Shown: in pieces, positions 7,010-13,472 of the stretch | Layout: every line of letters begins with the position of its first letter | Position numbering within the stretch: position 1 is the stretch's first letter | Assembly: GCA_043810615.1 (NCBI GenBank) | Contig: JBDROA010000187.1 | Location: 1-13,472 of the forward strand | Source of the DNA: VGBK01 sp043810615 | Lineage (GTDB): Bacteria; Actinomycetota; Acidimicrobiia; Spongiisociales; UBA11373 | Length of the DNA: 13,472 nucleotides | Direction: 5' to 3' | Made by a program: the position numbers and the translations under genes | The notes under the pieces: model-generated | Told to the model about the DNA's origin: nothing | Seen by the model: only the letters and a program-made list of their open reading frames with translations | The model's database searches: none

Positions 7010-7690
7010 ATGGCCGAGGCTTCTCGCCCGGAGATCGTTGTGTTCTGGGCACACCGCGACGCGACCTGCGACGGGTGCGGAGAGCTCCTGTCCGGAGGCG
7101 CCTTCCTCTGTTTGGAGGAGCGCCGTGCCTTCTGCCTGGCCTGTTGCGACCTGGATCACCTGGTGTTCTTGCCCTCAGGGAATGCCGCCCTCACCCGGCG
7201 CGCCGCGAAGCACTCGGCCCTACGGGCCGTGGTAGTGCGCTGGAGTCGCAGCCGCCACCGGTACGAGCGGCAGGGCACACTGGTCGAAGAGGAGGCGCTC
7301 GCCCGTGCCGAGGCGGACTGTCTCGACGACGCCGAGGCGCGGGAGGCGCGGCGGGCCCGCGACGCCGAGCGGCGGGAGCGCCTCGATCGTGACTTCGTGG
7401 CGCGGTTCGCCGCGGCGGTCCGGGAGCGCTACCCCGGGTGCCCGGCGGTGAGGGAACAGGAGATCGCCGAGCACGCTTGCCGCCGGGCCAGCGGCCGGGT
7501 GGGGCGGACGGCGGCGGCCAAGCGCCTGGACACGGAGGCCGTCGACCTGGCAGTCCGGGCCCACGTACGTCACGGTCATACCCGCTACGACGATCTGCTG
7601 ATGGCCGGAAGCGACCGGGGTGAGGCTCGGGCCGAGGTCGAGGGGCAGGTGGGGGAGGTGTTGGGGCGGTGGCGGGCGGCGACTGCCTGA
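7010..7690 (+). CDS. DUF2293 domain protein with N-terminal zinc motif
   Basis: A 226 aa protein. Its N-terminus has a four-cysteine, zinc-ribbon-like motif: CDGC at 20-23 and CLAC at 42-45. This is followed by the conserved stretch DLDHLVFLPSGNAALTRRAAKHS (47-69) and VVVRWSRSRHRYERQG. A charged, Arg/Glu-rich coiled region (about 92-127) leads to the C-terminal DUF2293 domain (about 128-200), with YPGCPAVREQEIAEHACRRASGRVGR and LAVRAHVRHGHTRYDDLL. The family has no established function; members are conserved across actinobacteria and some fungi. The start is firm: GGGGAGGAGG (6991-7000) is 9 bases before the ATG. It stands alone, followed by a 318-base gap. Confidence 0.88.
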   Translation: MAEASRPEIVVFWAHRDATCDGCGELLSGGAFLCLEERRAFCLACCDLDHLVFLPSGNAALTRRAAKHSALRAVVVRWSRSRHRYERQGTLVEEEALARAEADCLDDAEAREARRARDAERRERLDRDFVARFAAAVRERYPGCPAVREQEIAEHACRRASGRVGRTAAAKRLDTEAVDLAVRAHVRHGHTRYDDLLMAGSDRGEARAEVEGQVGEVLGRWRAATA

Positions 7691-7737
7691 CTCGCATAAC
7701 TCGACGAGTATCTGGGTCGGTCCGGTACCTGGCCTTC

Positions 7738-7750
7738 GTCGCTGAGCGAC
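7738..7750. repeat. 13-base perfect palindrome downstream of the DUF2293 gene
   Basis: GTCGCTGAGCGAC is symmetric about its central G and lies about 48 bases beyond the DUF2293 stop. It could form a small RNA hairpin or be a protein binding site. It is short enough to be chance. Confidence 0.35.
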
Positions 7751-7899
7751 ATAGCTGACAACGCTTTTCGCTCCTCGGCCGTCCCCGTCCGTACCCCCTC
7801 TTCCCGGCCGTCTGTTGGTCTCCCATACGATCAGCCCGCCCAGGAGGCCTCCACAGCCCACATAGTGGCCGTGGGCGGCGGCATCGTGCCGGGGCAGCC

Positions 7900-7910
7900 G
7901 GGGGGGGGGG
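7900..7910. repeat. Run of 11 consecutive G
   Basis: An uninterrupted poly-G tract lies about 100 bases before the SRPBCC start. Such tracts are slippage-prone and rare outside chance expectation, even in GC-rich DNA. It is not inside any supported gene. Confidence 0.9.
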
Positions 7911-8008
7911 CGAGGGATCGGTCCGGCGCTTGGGCGGCGATGTGGGGGCGGGCCGTCTCGCCGCCCCGGTGAGGAGTACGTTGACCACGTACAAGGGGAG
8001 GAGGCCCC

Positions 8009-8449
8009 GTGAGGGTATCCAGGTCGATCGAGACGGCAGCGTCCCCGCAGAGGGTGTGGCCGCTCCTGGTGCAGCCGGAGGGCATCCTGAAGTGGTTCAC
8101 CCTGCTGGAGAGCTTCAAGTACACGAGTGAGCCGCCTCATGGCCCGGGAGCGACCTTCCACTACGAGGAGCGCTCCGGCGGTCGGCTCATGAAGCTCGAC
8201 TACCGGGTCACCGCCTGGGTGGAGAACGAGAGGCTCGCCTTCACCCTGGTCTCGGGGCCGCTCCGCAAGGATGGCCAGGTATGGGAGATCGAGGCCCTGC
8301 CGATGGGCAGCCGGGTCACCCTGGAGGAGGATATCGAACTGTCCGGCGGGGTGTTCGGCAGGATGCTCCTGGCGCTCGGCGTCGGCAAGATGATCGGCAG
8401 GCACCTCCAGGAGATGCTCGTCAACCTCAAGGCGCTGGCCGAGGCGTAG
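8009..8449 (+). CDS. SRPBCC / polyketide-cyclase-like ligand-binding protein
   Basis: A 146 aa protein with the START/Bet-v1 (SRPBCC) pattern. It opens with a strand, RVSRSIETAASPQRVWPLLVQPEGILKWF, typical of the family's first strand and helix pair. Alternating strands follow: GPGATFHYEERSGGRLMKLDYRVTAWVENERLAFTLVSGP and WEIEALPMGSRVTLEEDIEL. A long C-terminal helix (IGRHLQEMLVNLKALAEA) closes the hydrophobic cavity. Members bind lipophilic ligands or act in polyketide cyclisation, but no ligand can be named here. The GTG start is supported by GGAGG (8000-8004) 4 bases upstream. It appears monocistronic, with a hairpin 25 bases after its stop. Confidence 0.85.
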   Translation: MRVSRSIETAASPQRVWPLLVQPEGILKWFTLLESFKYTSEPPHGPGATFHYEERSGGRLMKLDYRVTAWVENERLAFTLVSGPLRKDGQVWEIEALPMGSRVTLEEDIELSGGVFGRMLLALGVGKMIGRHLQEMLVNLKALAEA

Positions 8450-8471
8450 CAGCAGCCGGGTGAGGCTCACC

Positions 8472-8496
8472 GGGCCGGGGCCGGTAGCCCCGGCTC
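8472..8496 (+). terminator. Candidate terminator after the SRPBCC gene
   Basis: Perfect arms GCCGGGGC (8474-8481) and GCCCCGGC (8487-8494) with the 5-base loop CGGTA, extended by one G-T and one G-C pair. It starts 23 bases after the SRPBCC stop. It has no U-tract, as is usual for high-GC genomes. The opposite GH130 gene stops at 8635, so it could serve transcription from either side. Confidence 0.6.
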
Positions 8497-8634
8497 CCAG
8501 GCTCGCAGCCTCGCCATGACGACCCTGCGAGGCCACGATCCTGGGCCGGAGGCGGCGCCCCGGCAGGGCTTCAGCGACACCGCCGCCGGGGCCGGGGCGA
8601 GCGCGTGGCGTGCTCTACGGCGACACCGCGGCCC

Positions 8635-9648
8635 TTATCCGTCGCGTGTTGGACCGCCCGCCGCGGCGGGGCAGCGAGCCCCGCGCTGGTGGCTGCCCCC
8701 GCAGACGCAGTGATCGTGCACGAACGCAAGCAATTCGCTCAATCGAGCAGAGGCGACCGCCACCGATGTGTCTGCCGCTCCGTAGTACATGCGGATCGTG
8801 TCGCCGTCGGGTTCGAGGAGCCAGCCGGTGGGGAACACGACATCCGGGACGTCCCCGGTGCGCTCGTAATCAGCTTCGGGGCCGAGAACCCACTCGTTGC
8901 TACGCGCCAGGACGGTCCCGGGGTCGTCGCGGTCGAGAAGGGCCAGCCCCGACCGGTAGATCGCCCCGGCGGCGGTGGTCCTCACTCCGTGGAACAGCAG
9001 CAGCCAACCCTCGTCTGTCAGCAAGGGTGGAGGGCCGAGCCCCACCTTGACCGCGTCCCACCAGGCACCCTGGCGAGCATGGATGAGGACGGCGTGGTCA
9101 CCCCAATGGCGCAGGTCGGGACTCCAGGAGACCCAGATGTGGGTCCCGACCCGGTGATCCCCGGAGGTGACCGGCCGGTGGATGAGCCCCCACCTCCCAC
9201 CGAACCTGACGGGAAACAGGGCGGCATCCTTGTCCTCAGGGGACATCAGCACCGCTCGACGCTCGAACGATCGGAAGTCGCGGGTGGCGGCGAGACACAC
9301 CAGGGGGCCGCCACGGGAGAAGCCCGTGTAGGTGATGAGGTACTCGTCATCGACCTTGGTGATGCGGGGGTCTTCGATTCCCCACGCTTCCTCGAAACGG
9401 TCGAGGTCGGGGTAGAAGCTGGGATGCGGGTCCACCTTCCAATCGGTGAAGCCATCGCGGCTTCGGGCGACGGTGAGGTGCGACACCCCGGAGCGGTCTT
9501 CGACCCTCACCAGCAGCACGGTCGAGCCATCCGGGTCGACGGCGACCCCCGGGTTGAAGACGCCGTTGACCGTGTAGGGCCAGTCCCGGGAGGTGAGGAT
9601 GGGAGTCCCCTCGTACCGGCGGAACAACTGCTTGCGGAAAGTCGTCAT
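8635..9648 (-). CDS. GH130 family beta-mannoside phosphorylase or mannosidase
   Basis: A 337 aa cytoplasmic protein of glycoside hydrolase family 130, a five-bladed beta-propeller. Family marks are TPILTSRDWPYTVNGVFNPGVAV (15-37), the GIEDPRIT loop with the expected catalytic acid Asp93, EDKDAALFP (Lys140), LIHRPV (His157, Arg158), WWDAVKVGLGPPPLL and MYYGAADTSVAVA. Basic residues at these places are used for phosphate in GH130 phosphorylases, so phosphorolysis of a beta-mannoside to mannose-1-phosphate is favoured over hydrolysis, but this is inference. After the normal family end (LLAFV) there is a 27-residue tail, HDHCVCGGSHQRGARCPAAAGG, with three Cys. The ATG at 9648 has GGAGGAGG on the complement (9655-9662) 6 bases upstream. 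It is divergent from a second GH130 gene. Confidence 0.9.
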   Translation of the reverse strand: MTTFRKQLFRRYEGTPILTSRDWPYTVNGVFNPGVAVDPDGSTVLLVRVEDRSGVSHLTVARSRDGFTDWKVDPHPSFYPDLDRFEEAWGIEDPRITKVDDEYLITYTGFSRGGPLVCLAATRDFRSFERRAVLMSPEDKDAALFPVRFGGRWGLIHRPVTSGDHRVGTHIWVSWSPDLRHWGDHAVLIHARQGAWWDAVKVGLGPPPLLTDEGWLLLFHGVRTTAAGAIYRSGLALLDRDDPGTVLARSNEWVLGPEADYERTGDVPDVVFPTGWLLEPDGDTIRMYYGAADTSVAVASARLSELLAFVHDHCVCGGSHQRGARCPAAAGGPTRDG

Positions 9649-9851
9649 CAACTGCCTCCTCCACTAAGCCGTCTCGGTTCGAAGCCGTGACGTCCTGGCG
9701 GGACCGACGGCCATCGGAGGGCGCTATCGTCACCGACTTCGAGCCCTCGCGGTGGACGAGGTCTGCCCCTGGTTGCTTCAGGTCCTCCCTTGCTTGCCGA
9801 TCTTCAGATGCGAACACTGAATCCGCGATCCGAGGCTACCCACCGGCCAGA
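9649..9851. promoter_or_regulatory. Divergent promoter region between two GH130 genes
   Basis: These 203 bases separate the two divergent GH130 starts and must hold promoters for both, unless the right gene starts earlier. No clear -35/-10 pair or convincing operator is visible. A TTCGAA core within CGGTTCGAAGCCG (near 9676-9688) is the only symmetric element noted. An open frame from 9687 into the right-hand gene exists, but its residues (Arg/Ser-rich) do not look like protein. Confidence 0.4.
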
Positions 9852-10841
9852 ATGGCTGCTCTGATGACGAAGCTGCGCGCCGAGCGCATCTCCACCACCC
9901 CGATCGTCGCCCCCGGCGCCGTCCTCGGTTACGGGGCGATCTTCAACGCCGGGCTCATCCGCCACGACGGTGCATTCCACCTCTTTGCCAGGGGAGTGCG
10001 CCAGGGGTACCGCCGCAACGACGGCCCCGGGCCGCGGTTTGTCGATTACTTGTGCGACATCCTCATGTTCCGTTCCTCCGACGGCACTGTTTACGACTTC
10101 GCCGGGGTGCTGGCGGAGGCATCGCCTGACGGTGTCTGGTCCTACGAGGATCCTCGCGTGCAGCTGATCCGCAGCGACGGAGCGGAGCATGTGTTGATGA
10201 CCTACACCGACCTGCCCCCGCCCGAGTCGCACCAGCCTTGGCGGGTGGGTTGCCAGCGGCTTCGCTACCGCGAGGGCAGTTTTGAGCTGAACATCGATTC
10301 GCGCCGGGTGATCGGGCCTCCCGGGATACCCGACAAGGACGCCGTCGTCTTCAACCTGGCCGACGAGCGCGTAGGGCTGATTCATCGCGTCTTCCCCGAC
10401 ATGCAACTCGCCGTGTTCGATTCCCTGGACGAGTTGGCCGACCCGCCCGATGGCTACTGGGCAGATCACCTGGCGAACATCGAGAGCCATGTCATCCTTC
10501 GCCCCTCACCCGGAACAGCCAGCATCGGCGCCGGAGCGCCGCCGGTGGACACCCCGGGAGGCTTGCTGCTCTTCTTCCATGAGCGCGACGGCAGCGGTGT
10601 CTACACCGCCAAGGTCGCGCTCATGGACCGTTTCACCGGACGCGTCAGCGCGGTGCTGCCCGAGCCGATCCTGCTCCCTGAGCTGGAATGGGAAGTAGAC
10701 GGCGACGTTCCCAACGTGGTCTTCGTCCAGGGCGCCCAGCGTCTTCCCGATGGCACCATCTACCTCACCTACGGGGCAGCCGACCGGGCGGTGGGGGCGG
10801 CGGTGATCGACGAAGCCGCCCTATTCGCCGCCCTGGGCTGA
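9852..10841 (+). CDS. Second, divergent GH130 family glycoside phosphorylase-like protein
   Basis: A 329 aa GH130 protein clearly different from its neighbour. Shared marks are a TTPIVAPGAVLGYGAIFNAG entry (15-34), SYEDPRVQ with the expected acid Asp100, PDKDAVVFN (Lys162), LIHRVFP (His178, Arg179), a WEVDGDVPNVVF segment and IYLTYGAADRAVG near the end. It has an extra loop after blade one (RGVRQGYRRNDGPGPRFVDYLCDI) that is missing from the first protein, suggesting a different subfamily and substrate. It may act on a shorter or longer oligosaccharide than its partner. The ATG at 9852 starts just before the family sequence, with no good ribosome site; ATG 9864 is possible. Its 3' end overlaps the converging helical-protein gene by 21 bases. 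Confidence 0.87.
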   Translation: MAALMTKLRAERISTTPIVAPGAVLGYGAIFNAGLIRHDGAFHLFARGVRQGYRRNDGPGPRFVDYLCDILMFRSSDGTVYDFAGVLAEASPDGVWSYEDPRVQLIRSDGAEHVLMTYTDLPPPESHQPWRVGCQRLRYREGSFELNIDSRRVIGPPGIPDKDAVVFNLADERVGLIHRVFPDMQLAVFDSLDELADPPDGYWADHLANIESHVILRPSPGTASIGAGAPPVDTPGGLLLFFHERDGSGVYTAKVALMDRFTGRVSAVLPEPILLPELEWEVDGDVPNVVFVQGAQRLPDGTIYLTYGAADRAVGAAVIDEAALFAALG

Positions 10842-11840
10842 CACCACGTAGCGAGCCTGCTGCAGGACCAGGATCGCCGACACTGTCGACTCGGCCCCGG
10901 CGTTGGCGTTGACCCCCTGGCTGGTGAGGCCGTCGTGGCAGGCTCCGGTGGCAGGGTCGTAGAGCGCTGTTCCCCTGTCGTTGTTGCCCAGTAGCCACTC
11001 CGCCGCCATCACCACCCTGTTCGCCCACTCCGGGTCGCCCGTGACACGCCACGCTCGGGCGGCGGCATCGGCCATGGCGGCCGCTTCCACCGGCTGTTGG
11101 TCGAAGCCGGGCCGGGGCTCGCCTTCCTCCCAGCCTCCGGTCGGGGTGAAGCTGAAGTGCCCCCCCGAGGTTTCGACCTCGACCAGCCACGCCGACAAAC
11201 GGAGCCCGTCGTCGGCCATCGAGTCGTCCCCGAGGGCAACGCCGGCAGCCAGCAGCGCCTCGGGGAGGCGTGCGTTGTCATAGGCGAGTCGCTTCTCCGG
11301 CCAGGGCCAGCTGCCGGGCGACGGTCTCGGAAGGCGGCGAGCCACCCCCTGGAGCAGCCCGGCGATGTGGGGATCCGAGAACCCGGAGGCCAGAGCCTCC
11401 ACAAAGCCCAGGGTGGCGAAGGCGTTGGCCCGGGGGGAACTCCAATGCAGATCGGGGGTGTGCCGGAGAAACTCGGCGCTCAACTCTCGAAGCCACGGCT
11501 GTGAAGCGAGCCGAGTGGCCGTCCCTAGGGCCCACAGCGCCCGACCCTGGCTGTCCTCGGAGCCCACGGCATCCGTGAACCGCCGATCGAAGGAGAGCCG
11601 GTTGTGGAAACTGCCGTCCGGACGACGGGCGTGGTCGAGGAATCCGGCATAGGTGAGGGATGCCCGCACCAGTCCTGGTTCCGGATCGGGCTGGCGGTAC
11701 ACGGCTATCAAGGCTCGGGCGACGTCGTCGGTGGTGTAGCCGCGATCGCGCCGAGGCAGCAGATGGCGGGCATGTTCGAAGAGGCCGGTGTCATCGGTGA
11801 GCCCCAGCAGGTGGGCGAACGACGGCTCAGGGAGCGTCAT
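10821..11840 (-). CDS. Alpha/alpha-helical glycosyltransferase-associated protein
   Basis: A 339 aa protein made of repeated helical pairs, like an (alpha/alpha)-barrel carbohydrate-active fold. It starts with FAHLLGLTDDTGLFEHARHLLPRRDRGYTTDDVARAL (8-44), where GYTTDDVARAL is a signature of a group of proteins found beside, or fused to, group-1 glycosyltransferases. Further marks are SEDSQGRALWALG, WPWPEKRLAYDNARLPEALLAAG, an Asp/Gln-containing loop PGFDQQPVEAAAMADA and the C-terminal GVNANAGAEST (309-319). It may trim, bind or modify the sugar product of its partner; no reaction is established from sequence. Its ATG overlaps the stop of the upstream GT4 in an ATGA, so the two are translationally coupled. 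It ends inside the 3' end of the opposite GH130 gene. Confidence 0.82.
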   Translation of the reverse strand: MTLPEPSFAHLLGLTDDTGLFEHARHLLPRRDRGYTTDDVARALIAVYRQPDPEPGLVRASLTYAGFLDHARRPDGSFHNRLSFDRRFTDAVGSEDSQGRALWALGTATRLASQPWLRELSAEFLRHTPDLHWSSPRANAFATLGFVEALASGFSDPHIAGLLQGVARRLPRPSPGSWPWPEKRLAYDNARLPEALLAAGVALGDDSMADDGLRLSAWLVEVETSGGHFSFTPTGGWEEGEPRPGFDQQPVEAAAMADAAARAWRVTGDPEWANRVVMAAEWLLGNNDRGTALYDPATGACHDGLTSQGVNANAGAESTVSAILVLQQARYVVSAQGGE

Positions 11841-13039
11841 GCCGGCCTCGACCGGCGTCGCTTCGACCGGCCCCGGGCAGCCACCGTGCGGAAGGCCTCG
11901 TCGTAGGTCTGGGCAACGGTCACCCAGGCCAAAGTCGGAGTCAGCTGGCGGGCGGCCTCGGCAGCGGCGGCGACAGCCTGCGGGTCCTTGAGCAGGTCAA
12001 GCAGCCCCTCGGCGATCGAGTCGGGATCCTCGTGCCGCACCACCCGCCCGGCCCCTCCGACGAGCAGCTCCACGGCATGGGGAAAGGAGGTGGCAACAAC
12101 AGGTTTGCCGGCGGCGATCGCCTCCACCAGCACTCCGGAGGCCACCTGGTCCCGGGAGTCGTAGGGAAGCAAGACGATGTTGGCGGAACTGACCACCTTC
12201 GCCAGGTCCGGGACGCTGAGATAACCGCCCTGGATACGCACCACATCTTCCAGGCCGTTGTCTGCCACCAGAGCCCGGAGCCGATTCCGGTAGGCCTCCC
12301 CCTCCCGGCGGAACACTGCCGGGTGGGTCTCGCCCTGTACTAGGTACCGGGGCTGGGGCCGCAGTTGACGGAGCCGTTCCATCGCCAGGATCCCCCACTC
12401 GATGCCCTTGCCTGGTCCCAACAGGCCCCAGGTCAACACCAGAGGCCGCGGGTCCGGCGACACGACGGGCTCGGCGAAAACGTGAGCGCCATGCGGAATG
12501 ACCGTCAGTTTGGACGGGTCGACACGATAGCCGTCGATGAGGAAGCGCCGAGCGGCAGCGCTTATCAGCACGGCGACCGCCGACCGCTCGACGAGGCTCT
12601 CGAGGATGACCCGCTGCCGTGGCGTCGGCTCAATCGGGACGCTGTGGATGGTGGTCACGACTGGGATGGTGACCACTTCCAGCAGGTCGAGCAGGGCAAT
12701 TCCATCGTCGGGGCCGTAGATGCCGTACTCGTGCTGGATCACCAGGACGTCGTAGTCGACAGAGACCGCAGCCATGATGTCGACCCACCCGGGCGCCCCA
12801 GGTACAACTCGGGCAATCGCCGAATCACCCTCGACTTCGGGGCTGTCGCCGTAGGCCGCCACCCCGACCACGCCCATGCCCAAGGAAGTCCCCCGATGGA
12901 CGGTGAGCCCTCCCATCAGCGCTTCGGTGAAGGTGGCCAGACCACAGATGGTCGGCGGGCAGGTGCTCAGGAAGAGCACCCGCGGCGACTGGCGATCCTG
13001 CGCCGCCTGGCCGCCCTGCACCGGGCCCGTGGCGATCAT
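11837..13039 (-). CDS. GT4 family glycosyltransferase
   Basis: A 400 aa soluble GT-B fold glycosyltransferase of family 4. The N-terminal domain (20-190) has RVLFLSTCPPTICGLATFTEAL, the acceptor-side segment IQHEYGIYGPDDG (101-113) and VTTIHSVP. The linker reads LTVIPHGAHVF. The C-terminal nucleotide-sugar domain has LTWGLLGPGKGIEWGILAM (202-220), GGYLSVPDLAKVVSSANIVLLPYDSRDQVASGVLVEAIAAGKPVVAT (271-317), where Glu306 is the second acidic residue of the EX7E-type motif and Asp297 or nearby replaces the first. The neighbouring GH130 genes make GDP-mannose a reasonable donor guess, not proven. The ATG at 13039 has GAGAGGG (13046-13052 on the complement) 6 bases upstream. It is the first gene of a two-gene operon, and a basic tail (RGRSKRRRSRPA) ends the protein. 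Confidence 0.92.
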   Translation of the reverse strand: MIATGPVQGGQAAQDRQSPRVLFLSTCPPTICGLATFTEALMGGLTVHRGTSLGMGVVGVAAYGDSPEVEGDSAIARVVPGAPGWVDIMAAVSVDYDVLVIQHEYGIYGPDDGIALLDLLEVVTIPVVTTIHSVPIEPTPRQRVILESLVERSAVAVLISAAARRFLIDGYRVDPSKLTVIPHGAHVFAEPVVSPDPRPLVLTWGLLGPGKGIEWGILAMERLRQLRPQPRYLVQGETHPAVFRREGEAYRNRLRALVADNGLEDVVRIQGGYLSVPDLAKVVSSANIVLLPYDSRDQVASGVLVEAIAAGKPVVATSFPHAVELLVGGAGRVVRHEDPDSIAEGLLDLLKDPQAVAAAAEAARQLTPTLAWVTVAQTYDEAFRTVAARGRSKRRRSRPA

Positions 13040-13090
13040 CGAGCACCCTCTCTAGGAACTTGCGGTACCGGAACTGCCCGGCGCACCGAA

Positions 13091-13115
13091 GAGGCGCAAC
13101 GGGGGGAAGCGCCTC
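13091..13115. repeat. Hairpin in the GT4 leader region
   Basis: GAGGCGC (13091-13097) pairs perfectly with GCGCCTC (13109-13115) around an AACGGGGGGAA loop. It lies about 52 bases upstream of the GT4 start, so on the minus strand it may be in the 5' leader. Its role is unknown. Confidence 0.45.
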
Positions 13116-13220
13116 AACGGCATCCGCACCCTTCCCGCCGGACTACGCCTCCCACACTCATTCAAGTCGAAAACTCCCCTTGTCCCTCCAGCAGATCAGC
13201 CGTTGTGCCTCGCGGTGGGC

Positions 13221-13245
13221 CAGTCAGCGTTCGCTGAATGAACGC
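13221..13245. promoter_or_regulatory. Nested palindromes, candidate operator
   Basis: TCAGCGTTCGCTGA (13224-13237) is symmetric apart from a TT centre, and flanking bases extend it to 13221-13240 with one mismatch pair. A second inverted repeat, GCGTTC (13228-13233) with GAACGC (13240-13245), shares bases with the first. Dyads of this size are typical of TetR- or GntR-type regulator sites. No regulator gene is in the window. Confidence 0.45.
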
Positions 13246-13360
13246 CTCCGGTTGAGGGGAGCGCCGGACCGCGCGGTTCGGGCTTGAAGCCACCCGCTCC
13301 GCCGGCGCGCCCCCGACGCGGTGTGAGCGGGGCCGGTAGCCTCAAAGCAGAGCACGCTGC

Positions 13361-13367
13361 AAGGAGG
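13361..13367 (+). promoter_or_regulatory. Strong ribosome binding site of the right-edge gene
   Basis: AAGGAGG lies 5 bases before the GTG at 13373, a near-perfect match to the anti-Shine-Dalgarno. It decides this start and supports the short partial gene. Confidence 0.8.
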
Positions 13368-13372
13368 AAACC

Positions 13373-13472
13373 GTGAAGCTTCGCAAAGGGATGCGGGTCA
13401 AGCAGCTCACCAAGAAGGTGGGGCAGACGGCCCGCACCGGAACGGTGCTCAGCATCCACGGCCAGACCGTCG
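13373..13472 (+). CDS. Small basic protein, N-terminus only (cut by the window end)
   Basis: Thirty-three residues are visible, from the GTG start through MKLRKGMRVKQLTKKVGQTARTGTVLSIHGQTV to the edge. The pattern of a short basic entry followed by GMRV, an Arg/Thr turn and a GTVLSIHGQTV strand looks like the first strands of a small SH3-like barrel, such as DUF1918-type proteins of actinobacteria. That comparison is a loose one. The reading frame is supported by the strong ribosome site. Confidence 0.7.
   Translation, partial: MKLRKGMRVKQLTKKVGQTARTGTVLSIHGQTV

Larger units (their letters stand above)
7691..8008. other. Intergenic gap of 318 bases with short palindromes and a poly-G run
   Basis: No supported gene lies here; the long minus-strand frame crossing it is a shadow. 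It holds two short perfect palindromes just after the DUF2293 stop (ACTCGACGAGT at 7699-7709 and GTCGCTGAGCGAC at 7738-7750), a run of 11 G at 7900-7910, and a GC hairpin at 7945-7967 (GGGGCGG, 9-base loop, CCGCCCC). The last 20 bases include the ribosome site of the SRPBCC gene (GGGGAGGAGG, 7995-8004). Confidence 0.6.
13040..13372. other. Divergent intergenic region of 333 bases with inverted repeats
   Basis: No supported gene lies here. It separates the GT4 operon (minus) from the small right-edge gene (plus) and should carry promoters for both. Visible structure: a hairpin GAGGCGC / GCGCCTC with an 11-base loop containing six G (13091-13115) and a nested palindrome cluster at 13221-13245. 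No clear -10/-35 pair could be fixed by eye. Confidence 0.6.

Noticed and set aside
7220..8536. A 438-codon minus-strand frame
   Set aside because: Shadow of the DUF2293 and SRPBCC genes and the gap between them; no protein-like pattern in the non-overlapped part.
8605..9690. A 361-codon plus-strand frame
   Set aside because: Antisense to the left GH130 gene, which carries all family motifs.
9687..9851. N-terminal extension of the right GH130 protein to 9687
   Set aside because: The residues are Arg/Ser-rich and unlike the family; GH130 sequence begins just after the ATG at 9852.
12365..13237. A 290-codon plus-strand frame
   Set aside because: Antisense to the GT4 gene, with Asp/His/Arg-rich composition and no family pattern.
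1..13472. CRISPR array, insertion sequence, tRNA or rRNA
   Set aside because: No regularly spaced direct repeats, transposase-like frame with terminal repeats, cloverleaf or rRNA sequence was seen on either strand.

Overview
The window is very GC-rich, with dense genes on both strands and long spurious antisense ORFs, as expected of a high-GC actinobacterium. GTG starts, GGAGG-type ribosome sites and the gene families (DUF2293, SRPBCC, EamA, a GT4 with a helical partner) fit Actinomycetota, perhaps an acidimicrobial-type lineage. The taxonomic placement is an inference; there is no rRNA or marker gene here.

Left third (1-4246, all minus strand): a membrane-anchored PAS sensor protein runs off the left edge. 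Its membrane part and its PAS part lie in different frames, so it appears frameshifted near 1020-1035. Next come a complete EamA/DMT-type exporter and a large (564 aa) acyl-CoA dehydrogenase with its catalytic Glu in place.

Middle (4345-8449): two plus-strand genes, a small membrane protein with a Cys/Asn/Gly signature and an alpha-carbonic-anhydrase homologue that lacks one of the three zinc histidines and the usual N-terminus. These converge on a minus-strand 445 aa protein with two winged-helix-like segments. That gene is divergent from a DUF2293 zinc-motif protein, which is followed by a 318-base gap with palindromes and a run of 11 G, and then by an SRPBCC protein.

Right third (8635-13039): a compact carbohydrate island. 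Two different GH130 proteins are divergently arranged around a 203-base gap. The second converges on, and overlaps by 21 bases, a translationally coupled pair: a GT4 glycosyltransferase followed by an alpha/alpha-helical partner. GH130 enzymes are mostly beta-mannoside phosphorylases or mannosidases, so the set looks like a small system that builds and breaks down a beta-mannose-containing oligosaccharide or reserve glycan. The product is not known from sequence.

The right edge holds the start of a small basic protein with an excellent ribosome site. The 333-base gap before it carries nested inverted repeats that resemble an operator.
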